Assembly (NCBI GenBank): GCA_050246735.1
Contig: JBFWVM010000020.1
Location: forward strand, 38,044-102,043
Direction of reading: 5' to 3'
Origin: Taklimakanibacter sp050246735
Lineage (GTDB): Bacteria > Pseudomonadota > Alphaproteobacteria > Rhizobiales > Aestuariivirgaceae
DNA: 64,000 bases
Shown here: positions 34,327-43,886 of the stretch, in pieces
How positions within the stretch are numbered: the stretch's first letter is position 1
Layout: each line of letters starts with the position of its first letter
Made by a program: the position numbers and the translations under genes
The notes under the pieces: generated by a model
Database searches by the model: none
The model's input: only the letters and a program-made list of their open reading frames with translations
Told to the model about the DNA's origin: nothing

Positions 34327-35030
34327 TGGCGGGAGAAGGCCGCCAGCTCGCCTTCGACCTGCCGCACCGCCCGGCGAGCGGGCGCGACGATTTCCTCGTC
34401 ACGCCCTCCAACGCCAAGGCGGTGGCGCTGATCGATTTGTGGCCGGGCTGGCCGTCGAACACCCTGATCCTCTTGGGCCCGCCCGGCAGCGGCAAGTCCC
34501 ATCTGGCGGCGGTGTGGCGCGAGACGACGGGAGCGGCACTCGCCGGCCCGTCCGACATTCGCGCCGACGCGGTGCCGGCGCTTCTCGGCAAGACCGCACT
34601 GGTGATCGAGGACGCGCCGGGCGCGGCCCTGGAGGAGCCGGCCTTCTTCCACCTGCTCAATCTCGCCCGCGAGCAGAAGGCCCATGTGCTGATCACCGCG
34701 CTGGCGCCGCCGGCGGTCTGGGGCATTGCCCTGCCGGACCTCCTGTCGAGGCTCAACGCGGCACCCACCGCGCGGCTGGGAGCGCCCGACGACGCCCTCC
34801 TGCGCGGCGTGCTGGTCAAGCTCTTCGCCGACCGCCAGATCGGCGTCGACGAAGCCCTGGTCAGCTATCTCGTCTCCCGCATGCCGCGGGAACTCGCCGC
34901 CGCCCGCGCCCTGGTGGCCGAGATCGACCGCCGGGCGCTCGAGGAACGCGCCGAGGTGACCCGGAGCTTTGTCGGAAAGGTGCTTGGGGATATAGTTTCT
35001 CCGGGCCTGTTCACCGGCGAGGAAGGTTAA
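34323..35030 (+). CDS. hdaA: DnaA regulatory inactivator HdaA
   Basis: 235 residues. A DnaA-like AAA module with Walker A GPPGSGKSHLA (about 52-62) and Walker B LVIEDAP (about 96). It begins with a clamp-binding-like motif (QLAFDLPHR at about 8-16). Hda-type proteins bind the sliding clamp and stimulate ATP hydrolysis by DnaA, preventing re-initiation. ATG 34323 overlaps the AI-2E stop. Confidence 0.9.
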   Translation: MMAGEGRQLAFDLPHRPASGRDDFLVTPSNAKAVALIDLWPGWPSNTLILLGPPGSGKSHLAAVWRETTGAALAGPSDIRADAVPALLGKTALVIEDAPGAALEEPAFFHLLNLAREQKAHVLITALAPPAVWGIALPDLLSRLNAAPTARLGAPDDALLRGVLVKLFADRQIGVDEALVSYLVSRMPRELAAARALVAEIDRRALEERAEVTRSFVGKVLGDIVSPGLFTGEEG

Positions 35031-35117
35031 CCAAAGCTTGGCCCGAACCCTTCATCGTTCGGTCACACGGCCCGACTATGAGCCTGAAATTCGGGGTCTC
35101 CGGCAGGATCTGGCGCG

Positions 35118-37301
35118 ATGAACGAAATTCCTCTCTCGATCGAATCCACGGCTGAGACCCGGCTCACCGATCCGGGCCGCTTCATCAACCGCGAGCTGTC
35201 CTGGCTCGTCTTCAACATGCGGGTGCTGGAGGAGGCGCGCAACGAGAACCATCCGCTTCTCGAAAGGCTGCGCTTCCTGTCGATCTCGGGCAACAATCTC
35301 GACGAGTTCTTCATGGTGCGGGTGGCCGGCCTCGTCGGCCAGATGCGCGCCAGGCTGGTCGAATTGAGCCAGGACGGCATGACGCCGGCCGAGCAGCTCG
35401 AGCAGGTGCGCAAGCTCGGCCAGGAGCTGATGACCGAGCAGGATACGCGCTGGCTGCAATTGCGCGACCAATTGAGCGAGAACGGCATCCGCATCATCGA
35501 CCCGGGCGAGATCACCGACGAGGAGCGCGCCTGGCTCGACGAGCGCTTCCTCGGCCATATCCTTCCGGTGGTGACGCCGATCGCCATCGATCCGGCCCAT
35601 CCGTTCCCCTTCATCCCCAACCGCGGCTTCATGATCGCGCTGCAGCTCAAGCGCCGCCGCGACGGCGGCATGATGAACGCGCTCCTGCCCATCCCGCAGC
35701 AGCTCGACCGCTTCATCCGGCTGCCGGGCGCGGCCGCCGGCCAGGCCCGCTTCATCTCGCTCGAGAACATGCTTTCGGTCTTCGTGCCGCGCGTCTTCCC
35801 GGGCTACGACGTCCTGGGCCAGGGCCTGATCCGCATCATCCGCGACAGCGACATCGAGATCGAGGAGGAGGCGGAGGATCTGGTGCTCGTCTTCGAAAGC
35901 GCGCTCAAGCGCCGCCGCCGGGGATCGGTGATCCGCATGGAGGTCGACGCCGCCTGTCCGCCCAACCTGCGCGACTTCATCGCCGACGAGCTCGGCGTGT
36001 CGGACGACGAGATGGTGACCTGCGCCGGGCTCATCGGCTATTCCGACACCAGGCAGCTCATCCTGGACGAGCGGCCGGACCTCAAGTTCAAGCCCTTCGT
36101 CGCGCGCTTCCCCGAGCGCATCCGCGACCATGGCGGCGACTGCTTCGCCGCCATCCGCCAGAAGGACATCATCGTCCATCACCCTTACGAGTCCTTCGAC
36201 GTGGTGGTGCAGTTCGTGAAGCAGGCCGCGCAGGATCCCGACGTCGTCGCCATCAAGCAGACGCTCTACCGCACCTCGAACGACAGCCCGATCGTCGCCG
36301 CCCTGGTCAAGGCGGCGGAGGCCGGCAAATCGGTGATGGCGCTGGTCGAGCTCAAGGCCCGCTTCGACGAGGAGGCCAACATCCAGTGGGCCCGCAATCT
36401 CGAGCGCGCCGGCGCCCAGGTCGTCTTCGGCTTCATCGAGCTCAAGACCCATGCCAAGGTGTCGATGGTGGTGCGCCGCGAGGGCGGCAACATGCGCACC
36501 TATGTGCATTTCGGCACCGGCAACTACCATCCGGTGACGGCGAAGATCTATACCGACCTGTCTTTCTTCACCTGCGATCCGGCGCTCGGGCGCGACGCGG
36601 CGCGGCTCTTCAACTTCGTGTCGGGCTATGCCGAACCGGAGGAGCTGGAGAAGATCTCGCTCTCGCCCATAAACATGAAGACGCAGCTCCTCGAGGACAT
36701 CGACGAGGAGATCGAGCATGCGAAGGCGGGGCGCCCCGGCCAGATCTGGGCCAAGCTCAACTCGCTCGTCGATCCGGGCATCATCGATGCACTCTACGCG
36801 GCGAGCCGGGCGGGCGTGCAGATCGACCTCGTGGTGCGCGGCGTCTGCTGCCTCAGGCCCGGCGTCCCCGGGCTTTCCGAGAACATCCGCGTCAAGAGCA
36901 TCATCGGCCGCTTCCTCGAGCACAGCCGGATCATCTGCTTCGGGGCCGGGCATGGGCTGCCGCATGCGAGCGCCAAGGTCTATATCGCTTCCGCCGACTG
37001 GATGCCGCGCAACCTGCATCGCCGCGTCGAGACGCTGATCCCGATCGAGAATCCGACGGTGCACGAGCAGGTGCTGGGCCAGATCATGATGGCCAACATG
37101 CACGACAACGAGCAGAGCTGGGAGCTTCTGTCCGACGGCTCGTCGCGGCGCATCGCGCCGGGTCCCGACGAGGAGCCGTTCAACGCCCACACCTACTTCA
37201 TGAAGAATCCGTCTCTCTCTGGACGCGGCAGATCGCTTAAAGGTAGTCTGCCGCCCCCGATCACGGGCCGTGTCCGCAGGAAGTCCAGAGCCAGGAAGTG
37301 A
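35118..37301 (+). CDS. ppk: polyphosphate kinase 1
   Basis: 727 residues. It reversibly polymerises ATP gamma phosphate into polyphosphate. The N-terminal FINRELSWLVFNMRV (about 17-31) is canonical; the catalytic histidine is H445 in LKTHAKVS, with VHFGTGNYHP after it and a second HPYESFD segment at about 355. It overlaps the following ppx by four bases (GTGA), so synthesis and breakdown enzymes are co-expressed. Confidence 0.95.
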   Translation: MNEIPLSIESTAETRLTDPGRFINRELSWLVFNMRVLEEARNENHPLLERLRFLSISGNNLDEFFMVRVAGLVGQMRARLVELSQDGMTPAEQLEQVRKLGQELMTEQDTRWLQLRDQLSENGIRIIDPGEITDEERAWLDERFLGHILPVVTPIAIDPAHPFPFIPNRGFMIALQLKRRRDGGMMNALLPIPQQLDRFIRLPGAAAGQARFISLENMLSVFVPRVFPGYDVLGQGLIRIIRDSDIEIEEEAEDLVLVFESALKRRRRGSVIRMEVDAACPPNLRDFIADELGVSDDEMVTCAGLIGYSDTRQLILDERPDLKFKPFVARFPERIRDHGGDCFAAIRQKDIIVHHPYESFDVVVQFVKQAAQDPDVVAIKQTLYRTSNDSPIVAALVKAAEAGKSVMALVELKARFDEEANIQWARNLERAGAQVVFGFIELKTHAKVSMVVRREGGNMRTYVHFGTGNYHPVTAKIYTDLSFFTCDPALGRDAARLFNFVSGYAEPEELEKISLSPINMKTQLLEDIDEEIEHAKAGRPGQIWAKLNSLVDPGIIDALYAASRAGVQIDLVVRGVCCLRPGVPGLSENIRVKSIIGRFLEHSRIICFGAGHGLPHASAKVYIASADWMPRNLHRRVETLIPIENPTVHEQVLGQIMMANMHDNEQSWELLSDGSSRRIAPGPDEEPFNAHTYFMKNPSLSGRGRSLKGSLPPPITGRVRRKSRARK

Positions 37302-38809
37302 AGCGAAAAAGGTTAGGCAGCGGGTCGACGAAATACCGGCCGGTATCCGTCGTCGACATCGGTTCGAACTCGGTGCGTCTCGTCGTCTATGACGGCCTGC
37401 GCCGCGCCCCGACCCCGGTCTTCAACGAGAAGCTCCTGTGCGGGCTCGGCCGCGGCGTGGCCACGACCCGCCAGCTCAATCCGCAGGGCATGGAGCGCGC
37501 GCTCTCCGCCTTGCGCCGCTTCAAGGCCCTGTCGCGCCAGATCGGCGCCCGCGAAGTCTATGCGGTGGCGACCGCGGCGGCGCGCGAGGCGGAGAACGGC
37601 GCGCAGTTCGTCGACATGGCCGAGGCGGCGCTCGGCGCCCATATCGACGTGCTCTCGGGCAAGGAGGAGGCGCGCCTCGCCGCCATGGGCGTGATGGCGG
37701 GCGTCAGCGGCGCCGACGGCCTCATCGGCGACCTCGGCGGCGGCAGCCTCGAGCTCATCGACGTCGGCGAAGGCCGCATCCGCGACGGCATCACCTTTCC
37801 GCTCGGCCCCCTGAGGCTCCTGGACATGTCGGGGGGATCGACCGCCAAGGCGCGCGACATCATCGACGGCTATCTCGATTCGTCGCCGCTGCTGACCCGC
37901 CTCAAGGGGCGCAGCCTCTACGCCGTCGGCGGCACCTGGCGCAATATCGCGCGCATCCACATGGCGCAGACGCGCTATCCGCTGCATGTCCTGCACAACT
38001 ACACGATCGGGCGCGAGCAGGCGCGCTCGGTGGCCGATCTCGTCTCGCATCTCTCCTCGTCGTCGCTCAAGGACATCAAGACGGTGTCGCGCAGCCGCCT
38101 CGACACGCTGCCCTATGGCGCGCTCGTGCTCGAGCGCCTGCTGGCCAAGTCGAAGGTCAGGCAGATGGTGGTGTCGATCTACGGTGTGCGCGAGGGGCTG
38201 CTCTATTCCAAGCTGCCCAAGCGCAAGCGCGACGCCGACGCGCTGCTCTCTTCGTGCTGGGAGTTCTGCTGTCGCTATGCGCGCTCGCCCGAGCACGAGC
38301 TCGAGCTCTGCGACTGGACCGACAGGCTGTTCTCGCACAAGAGCTTCGAGGAGACGGAGGCCGAGCGCCGCCTGCGCCATGCCGCCTGCCTCCTTGCCGA
38401 CATCGGCTGGCGCGCTCATCCCGACTACCGCGCCCAGCGCTCGCTCGGCATGATCTCGCAGGCCGCCTTCGTCGATGTCGACCATGCCGGGCGCATCTTC
38501 ATGGCGCTCACCATCTACTACCGCTACGAGGGCGAGGAGGAAGGGATCACCAGCAGCCTCGCCCGCCTCGTCGACGACAAGATGCTGGAGCGCGCCCGCC
38601 TGCTCAGCGACGTGTTCCGCCTGGCCTACATCATCACCGCCGCCATGCCGGGCGTCCTGCCCAGGGTCGGCATGGCGGCGGAAGGGTCGAAGGGCCTGAT
38701 CCTCAGGGTGCCGAAGAAGTTCGCCGATCTCATGGGCGAGCGGGTCGAGAAGCGCCTGGCGGTGCTTGCCGGCCAGATGGGCCGGGCGCCCAGGATCGAG
38801 ATCGTCTGA
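37298..38809 (+). CDS. ppx: exopolyphosphatase (Ppx/GppA family)
   Basis: 503 residues with a GTG start inside the ppk stop. The actin-like phosphate loops are visible: VVDIGSNSVRLVVYDG (about 18-33), the glutamate strand around EEARLAAMGVM, and GDLGGGSLEL (about 145-154). An HD-like C-terminal region follows (LLADIGWRAHPDYRAQ). It releases phosphate from polyphosphate ends or hydrolyses pppGpp. Its last 80 bases overlap the antisense end of the next minus-strand gene. Confidence 0.93.
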   Translation: MKRKRLGSGSTKYRPVSVVDIGSNSVRLVVYDGLRRAPTPVFNEKLLCGLGRGVATTRQLNPQGMERALSALRRFKALSRQIGAREVYAVATAAAREAENGAQFVDMAEAALGAHIDVLSGKEEARLAAMGVMAGVSGADGLIGDLGGGSLELIDVGEGRIRDGITFPLGPLRLLDMSGGSTAKARDIIDGYLDSSPLLTRLKGRSLYAVGGTWRNIARIHMAQTRYPLHVLHNYTIGREQARSVADLVSHLSSSSLKDIKTVSRSRLDTLPYGALVLERLLAKSKVRQMVVSIYGVREGLLYSKLPKRKRDADALLSSCWEFCCRYARSPEHELELCDWTDRLFSHKSFEETEAERRLRHAACLLADIGWRAHPDYRAQRSLGMISQAAFVDVDHAGRIFMALTIYYRYEGEEEGITSSLARLVDDKMLERARLLSDVFRLAYIITAAMPGVLPRVGMAAEGSKGLILRVPKKFADLMGERVEKRLAVLAGQMGRAPRIEIV

Positions 38810-39728
38810 CCGCGGATAAGGTGCCCATCTCATCCTGGTCGCGCCGTTCCGGCGGCAAAGCCTCCTCTATCCCGACGGCCGTCTGGGCATGGTGGAGCCC
38901 CGGCGCCGGCAGGCGTGGAACAGGGCGGGAAGGGGGAGCAGGGTCGGTGGAGAGGCCGTCCATGCCCTGAGGCTCGCCGCCCAGGCTCTCGCTCTCGCCA
39001 TGGCGGCCGCTTGCAGCATCTTCCTGCCCGCTTGCGCCGTCGGGCGGATCCTTGTCCGGTTGATTGGAATCCGGATGGGCGCCGTCCCGGCCGGCATCGT
39101 CGCCGAGGATTTGCGCCCGTTCCATCTCGTCCGCCGGCCACCACTCGCGCTCGTGCCCGACGTCGCGGGCCGGCCGCCGCGCGCCGCTTTGCGGCAGGAA
39201 GAAATCGAGATCGATCCGGCGTCTCTCGATGATCCGCACCAGCGCCATCTCGATGTCGGCGACGAGAAGCCCTCTCATCAGCTCGGTGAGCTCGGCCGGG
39301 ACGAGGATGGTCATGAGCTTGCGGCTCGGCCTGGGCGGCGATGGGGCTGCGAAAAGCGCCTTGATCTCGGCGCAGCTCCTGCCGCGCAGATCCATCTCCA
39401 GGGCCTGCTCGAATTCACGCCAGGGCTTGCGCGCCAGGGCATAGAGCGAGGCGGTCGAGGCCGGGAGCGTGTCCGCCCTCCGGCGCAGCGGCTCGGCATA
39501 GCGGCCGATGGTCTCGAGCTTCGACATCGCGGAGCGCGACAGCCCTGAGCGCAGCGCCAGCAAATGCCTGGCCCTGGCGCCATAGAAGGCGAGCTCGCGC
39601 AGGGCGTCGCGCACATTCTCCGCGTGGCTCACGATGGCCTCGACGGTCGTACCGGAGGACCTGGCGATCTTCGCCGCCCAGGGCTCGACCAGGCGGTCGA
39701 GTGCCGCGCTCTCACAAGCGTTGCTCAT
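38730..39728 (-). CDS. unknown protein, putative DNA-binding regulator
   Basis: About 332 residues from ATG 39728. Residues 1-90 are helical, with a segment SAMSKLETIGRYAEPLRRRA (about 68-87) followed by LPASTASLYALARKPWREFE. This resembles plasmid/phage proteins that repeat a short HTH-like helix pair (KorB/DUF3102-like), so DNA binding is inferred, not shown. A second helical block runs to about 185. The C-terminal 130 residues are low-complexity, acidic and proline-rich, and the last 27 overlap ppx in antisense, so the true end may be earlier or frameshifted. Upstream lie the palindromes and repeats described separately, a likely target. Confidence 0.5.
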   Translation of the reverse strand: MSNACESAALDRLVEPWAAKIARSSGTTVEAIVSHAENVRDALRELAFYGARARHLLALRSGLSRSAMSKLETIGRYAEPLRRRADTLPASTASLYALARKPWREFEQALEMDLRGRSCAEIKALFAAPSPPRPSRKLMTILVPAELTELMRGLLVADIEMALVRIIERRRIDLDFFLPQSGARRPARDVGHEREWWPADEMERAQILGDDAGRDGAHPDSNQPDKDPPDGASGQEDAASGRHGESESLGGEPQGMDGLSTDPAPPSRPVPRLPAPGLHHAQTAVGIEEALPPERRDQDEMGTLSAVRRSRSWAPGPSGRQAPPGASRPARP

Positions 39729-39786
39729 GCGATGGTTCCTTCTTGCGGTGAAAAGCCGGATTTGCCGGCAAGGCAGGAAACGGCCG

Positions 39787-39820
39787 GCCCCGATTTTTTC
39801 ATCGATGAAAAAATCGGGGC
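39787..39820. promoter_or_regulatory. 34-bp perfect palindrome centred on ATCGAT
   Basis: Each half reads GATGAAAAAATCGGGGC outward from the ATCGAT centre, with no mismatch. It lies 58 bases upstream of the unknown protein's start and reads as an operator or a strong hairpin. A shorter copy is at 40.02 kb. Confidence 0.75.
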
Positions 39821-39887
39821 GGCTCCGCCCGTGCCGGGACCATTCCCCCCGCACCCGCCCGGTCTCGCATCGGAGGCTTGGCGCGGA

Positions 39888-39995
39888 AACAGGGAGCTAT
39901 TTTTCGGAACAGGGAATAACAGGGAATTACGCCCGGAGCCGCCTGATGGGAAATCAATGGGTCAGGCCCGTCCAGGAAAAGAGAGCAGGGAATTC
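39888..39995. repeat. AACAGGGA direct repeats
   Basis: AACAGGGA occurs at 39888, 39908 and 39918, and a related AGCAGGGAATT near 39985, all on the plus strand. Two copies are 10 bases apart, one helical turn. The copies lie between the two palindromes in a stretch without a convincing gene. Confidence 0.65.
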
Positions 39996-40020
39996 GGATG
40001 GAAAAGGTGAGAACCCGTCG

Positions 40021-40047
40021 GCGATTTTCATCGATGAAAAAATCGGC
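40021..40047. promoter_or_regulatory. second ATCGAT-centred palindrome
   Basis: GCGATTTTCATCGATGAAAA then AAATCGGCC. The core TTTTCATCGATGAAAA is perfect; the left arm lacks two T compared with the copy at 39.79 kb. Together they bracket the AACAGGGA repeats. Confidence 0.65.
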
Positions 40048-40169
40048 CCTTGCAAGACAAACGCCCGCAAGCTTTCGACCTGCAGGCGCACATCATCCGA
40101 TCATGGAATTTCCCAAATACTGCAATTTCCGCGCGAAGTCAAGAATTTTCGGCGGGGCAACCGCCGGGA

Positions 40170-40988
40170 TCAGGGCATAAAGGATATTTCCGCCTCGTCG
40201 AAAAGGACGCGTCCTTCCTTTCCGCCCGTCACCCGGATCACTTCGCCGGTGATATGTCCGGATAATTCGTTCGAGGCGAGAAAGACCGCGAGATTGGCGA
40301 TATCGTCCGGCGTCGCGAGCTTGCGCAACGAGGCGGTCTGGAGCGCGCGCTTCATCGCCTTGACGTCCCGCAGCTTGTTCCGGATCATCTTCGTCGCCAC
40401 GAAGCCCGGCGCGATCGCATTGACGCGTCCACGCGGCGCCAGCTTCACTATCTCGTCCTTCACCGTCGGGAGCAGGCCATAGTTCATGCCGGCCTTGGCG
40501 GCGGCATAGTCGCCATGGCCCGGCTGACCCCAGACGCCCGACATCGACGTGATGATGACGGCGGCCGGATCGGCGATTGACCATCTCTCGATCCCGCGCA
40601 GGAACTCTCGCATGGTGAGGAACGTGACCGTGAGATTGCGCTCGAGGGTCCGCTGCCACTGCGCCATATCCATATGTCGGAGCGGCAACGGAATTTCATC
40701 GAGACAGCCTGCATTTGCAACGAGGATATCGATCGGTCCCAGCGCGTCGCCGATTGTCCGCCACAACGCTTCTGCGGCGCCTTCATCCGTGAGGTCGGCC
40801 TGGCACAGGCTGACTCCGCCCGATCGAAACACCGGCTCGTCGGCGAGCGCCCGCGCCTGCGCCGCCGACGAGTTGTAGTGAATGCCGACCGCCGCGCCGC
40901 AGCCGGCGAGCTTGCGAGCGATCGCGGAGCCGATGCCGCCGGACGCGCCGGTCACCAGCGCTACCTTTCCAGCCAGAGAGCATTCCAT
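40170..40988 (-). CDS. short-chain dehydrogenase/reductase
   Basis: 272 residues. Rossmann TGASGGIG (13-20), NAG at about 91-93, and the catalytic Ser/Tyr/Lys in SMSGVWGQPG followed by DYAAAKAG. The C-terminal GGKEGRVLF is atypical but acceptable. The substrate is unknown. It is the first minus-strand gene leftward from the polyamine transporter operon, in the same direction, but 42 bases separate them, so it may share its transcript. Confidence 0.85.
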   Translation of the reverse strand: MECSLAGKVALVTGASGGIGSAIARKLAGCGAAVGIHYNSSAAQARALADEPVFRSGGVSLCQADLTDEGAAEALWRTIGDALGPIDILVANAGCLDEIPLPLRHMDMAQWQRTLERNLTVTFLTMREFLRGIERWSIADPAAVIITSMSGVWGQPGHGDYAAAKAGMNYGLLPTVKDEIVKLAPRGRVNAIAPGFVATKMIRNKLRDVKAMKRALQTASLRKLATPDDIANLAVFLASNELSGHITGEVIRVTGGKEGRVLFDEAEISFMP

Positions 40989-41030
40989 GGCTGTTCACAG
41001 TCTCGGCTGGTCGGCCTATGGCCGCAACGT

Positions 41031-42068
41031 CTATTGCAGCAGCCGCGTCATGATCCGGGTCTCGAGCTCCACCGCCTTCTGCGAGCAGGTCTGCATCGGA
41101 AACGTCTTGACGCCCGCCGGAACGTTGATTTCGGGGGCCTTGAGCAGGTCCTCGTTCATGAACTTCTCCGAGCCGACGGAGCCGTTGGCATAGCCGGCAT
41201 GGTTGCTGAGCGCGCCGGCATTGGCCGGATCGAGAATGAAATTGGCGAACTTGCGGGCATTCTCGAAATTCCTGGCATCGGCCGGTATCGCCAGCGCGTC
41301 GACCCAGGTGACGACGCCTTCCTTCGGATAGATATACTTGACCGACGCCTTGTCGGCCCGGGTCCGCTTGGCCTGGCCGCTATAGGTGCTGCCCATGGCG
41401 ATCTCGCCGGAGACCATCTGCTCGCGGATGGCGGCGGCCCCCGCATAGACCTTGACCGCCGGCTTCTGGGCCAGGAGGAGATCCAGGACCTTCTGCATTT
41501 CGGCGGGATTCTCGGAGCAGAACGGAACGCCCAGATAAAGCTCCGCCAGGACCATGAGATCGCTGGCGCCCTTGAACATCGCCACCTTGCCGGCGAGCTC
41601 CGGCGGCGGATCGAACAGCGTCTCCAGGCTTTCGACCGGCTTGTCATAGACCGCCGTGTCGACCACGAAGGACGTCGTTCCCCATTGCCATGGCAGGGAG
41701 TACTGGCCCTCGGGATCCCAGGAGGGACGGTCGAACCGCTTGTCGAGATGGCTGTAGTTCGGCAGCTCCTGCGGATTGAATTTCTGGATCAGGCCCTCCT
41801 TGGCGTCGATCGGGATGAATGTGTGCGCCGTGACGATGATGTCGTAGCCGCCGCCGCCGGCCTTCAGCTTGGCGAGGAGCGTCTCGTTCGTGTCGTAGGT
41901 ATCGATCGTCACCTCGATCCCGGTCTCCTTCTGGAATTTCTCGACGAGATCCGGCGGCGTGTAGCCGGCCCAGTTGTAGATGTTCAGCTTGCCCTCGGCA
42001 TTGGCCGCGCCGGTCATGGCTGCGGAAAACGCCAGCATGGCGATGCCCTTCGCGAGTGATCTCATCAT
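41031..42068 (-). CDS. polyamine-type ABC transporter, periplasmic binding protein
   Basis: 345 residues. ATG 42068 has GGAGGG five bases upstream. A signal peptide ends near residue 24 (TGAANAE). The PotD/PotF-like start KLNIYNWAGYTPPDLVEKF and the YDIIVTAHTF segment identify family 1 spermidine/putrescine binding proteins. Downstream of the permease genes in a five-gene unit with an amine oxidase, so a diamine or polyamine ligand is likely but not proven. Confidence 0.87.
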   Translation of the reverse strand: MMRSLAKGIAMLAFSAAMTGAANAEGKLNIYNWAGYTPPDLVEKFQKETGIEVTIDTYDTNETLLAKLKAGGGGYDIIVTAHTFIPIDAKEGLIQKFNPQELPNYSHLDKRFDRPSWDPEGQYSLPWQWGTTSFVVDTAVYDKPVESLETLFDPPPELAGKVAMFKGASDLMVLAELYLGVPFCSENPAEMQKVLDLLLAQKPAVKVYAGAAAIREQMVSGEIAMGSTYSGQAKRTRADKASVKYIYPKEGVVTWVDALAIPADARNFENARKFANFILDPANAGALSNHAGYANGSVGSEKFMNEDLLKAPEINVPAGVKTFPMQTCSQKAVELETRIMTRLLQ

Positions 42069-42107
42069 GACTACCCTCCATTGTCGCATTTGCTCCACCG
42101 AAACCGC

Positions 42108-42983
42108 TTATTCGGACATGCCGGAGACGCCGAGGATCCGACCCCTGGTCAGGACGAAGGCGGCTGTCAGCAGGCCGAACGAGAGAAGCAGAACGCCGGT
42201 GGAGATCGCGTTCAGCTCCGGAGTCATCTGGGTCTTGACCAATCCGTAGATGTAGAGAGGCAGCGTTGTGCCGCCCGCCCCGGCCACCATCAGGGTGATG
42301 ATGAAGTTGTCGAACGAGACGATGAAGGCGAGCATGGCCCCGGTGACGATCCCGGGCGCGAGCAGCGGCAATGTGATCAGCCGGAAGCACTGCAGCCGCG
42401 TGGCGTAGAGGTCGTAGGCAGCCTCGTTGAGCCTGTGGTCCATGGCCTTCAGGCGGGCGATTATCGGCATCAGGGCAAAGGGGATGCAGAATACGGCATG
42501 GGCGATGATGACGTTCCCGATGCCGAGATCGAGGCCGATCGTCGTGAAGAAGATCAGTGTCGCAATGGCGATCACGATTTCGGGCAGCATCAGCGGCAGG
42601 GAAAGGAAGAGGCCGTAGAATCCGGCCCTTCGCGGGCGCGAGTGCGTCGCGATGACGAGCGCCGCCGGAAGGGCGGCTGCGACCGCGGCGACGGTGGCGG
42701 CGGCGCCGACGATGAGAGTGTTGACGACGGCGCGTTGCAGATCGCCGTTGGCCGCGGCTACCCGGTACCAGTCGAGCGTGAACCCTTCCCAGACGCTGAT
42801 CGTCTTCGACGCATTGAAGGAGAAGGCTACGAGAACGCCGATCGGCAGATAGAGAAAGCCGAACATGAGGACGGTGATCAGCCGGAAGCCGGGAAACTCG
42901 TCGACGGATTTCGCCGCATCCGTTGCGTGGCTTCCGCTCGCCGCCCCCCGAATGTCCGCCGTCGCCGCGACCGGGCTCCGCAT
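42108..42983 (-). CDS. polyamine-type ABC transporter, permease (PotC-like)
   Basis: 291 residues, six membrane spans after a hydrophilic N-terminus. The ATPase-docking loop is seen as LNEAAYDLYATRLQCFRLIT then PLLAPGIVTGAMLAF. It pairs with the PotB-like gene three bases upstream. Confidence 0.88.
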   Translation of the reverse strand: MRSPVAATADIRGAASGSHATDAAKSVDEFPGFRLITVLMFGFLYLPIGVLVAFSFNASKTISVWEGFTLDWYRVAAANGDLQRAVVNTLIVGAAATVAAVAAALPAALVIATHSRPRRAGFYGLFLSLPLMLPEIVIAIATLIFFTTIGLDLGIGNVIIAHAVFCIPFALMPIIARLKAMDHRLNEAAYDLYATRLQCFRLITLPLLAPGIVTGAMLAFIVSFDNFIITLMVAGAGGTTLPLYIYGLVKTQMTPELNAISTGVLLLSFGLLTAAFVLTRGRILGVSGMSE

Positions 42984-42986
42984 GTC

Positions 42987-43886
42987 TCAGCCTCCCCTCG
43001 CCGCGCGCGGCCCGGCCCGTGCGGCGGTCAGGACGAATGTGGCCACCACCAGGACGAGCAATATGATCGACAGGGCCGCGCCATAGGGCCAGTCGCGCGC
43101 CGTGGTGAACTGCATCTGGATCAGGCTGCCCAGCATCAGCTTGCGCCCGCCGCCGAGAAGTTCCGGGGTGATGAAGGCGCCGAGGCTGGGCACGAAGACG
43201 AGGATCGACCCGACGATGAGTCCGGGCCTGGTCAGCGGCAGGACGACCTGCCGGAGCGCCTGCGCCTTGCTGGCGTAGAGATCGTAGGCGGCTTCGATGA
43301 GGCGGCGGTCGAGCCGTTCGATGGAGGTGAAGACCGGCAGGATCATGAACGGAAGGTAGACATAGACCAGCCCGACCAGCACCGCGCCGTCTGTATAGAG
43401 AAGGCCGAGGGGCGTCCTGGTCAGTCCCGATCCCATCAGGATGCGGTTGATCAGGCCCTGGTCGCGGAACAGGATGATCCACGACGAGGTCCGCACCAGC
43501 AGATTCGACCAGAACGGAAACATGATGAGGAGAAGGAGAAAGCCCTTGGCGAAGGCGCTGCGCCGCGAGATGTAATAGGCGGCAGGGAACGAGATCAGGG
43601 CGCAGATCGCGGTGGTGGCGGCGGCGAGGATCAGGGAACGCGCGAACACGATGACGAACGTCATGTTGACGACGCGCGAGCCGTCCAGCTGTTCGGCGAA
43701 GAGGATCTTGCGGTAGGCCTCGAGGCTGAAATTCCAGAGCACGCCGCCATAGGTGCCTTTGTCGAGGAACGAATAGACGACCACCAGGCCGAGGGGAATG
43801 ACGAGGAAGACGCCCATGGCCGCCATCGCCGGCAGGAGGCCCGCCGGCCGCAGATTGCGTCTGCCTGAAGCCTCACCCGCCGTCAT
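42987..43886 (-). CDS. polyamine-type ABC transporter, permease (PotB-like)
   Basis: 299 residues with six membrane spans. The docking loop is LIEAAYDLYASKAQALRQVV then PLTRPGLIVGSILVF. It overlaps the ATPase gene by four bases. Confidence 0.88.
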   Translation of the reverse strand: MTAGEASGRRNLRPAGLLPAMAAMGVFLVIPLGLVVVYSFLDKGTYGGVLWNFSLEAYRKILFAEQLDGSRVVNMTFVIVFARSLILAAATTAICALISFPAAYYISRRSAFAKGFLLLLIMFPFWSNLLVRTSSWIILFRDQGLINRILMGSGLTRTPLGLLYTDGAVLVGLVYVYLPFMILPVFTSIERLDRRLIEAAYDLYASKAQALRQVVLPLTRPGLIVGSILVFVPSLGAFITPELLGGGRKLMLGSLIQMQFTTARDWPYGAALSIILLVLVVATFVLTAARAGPRAARGG

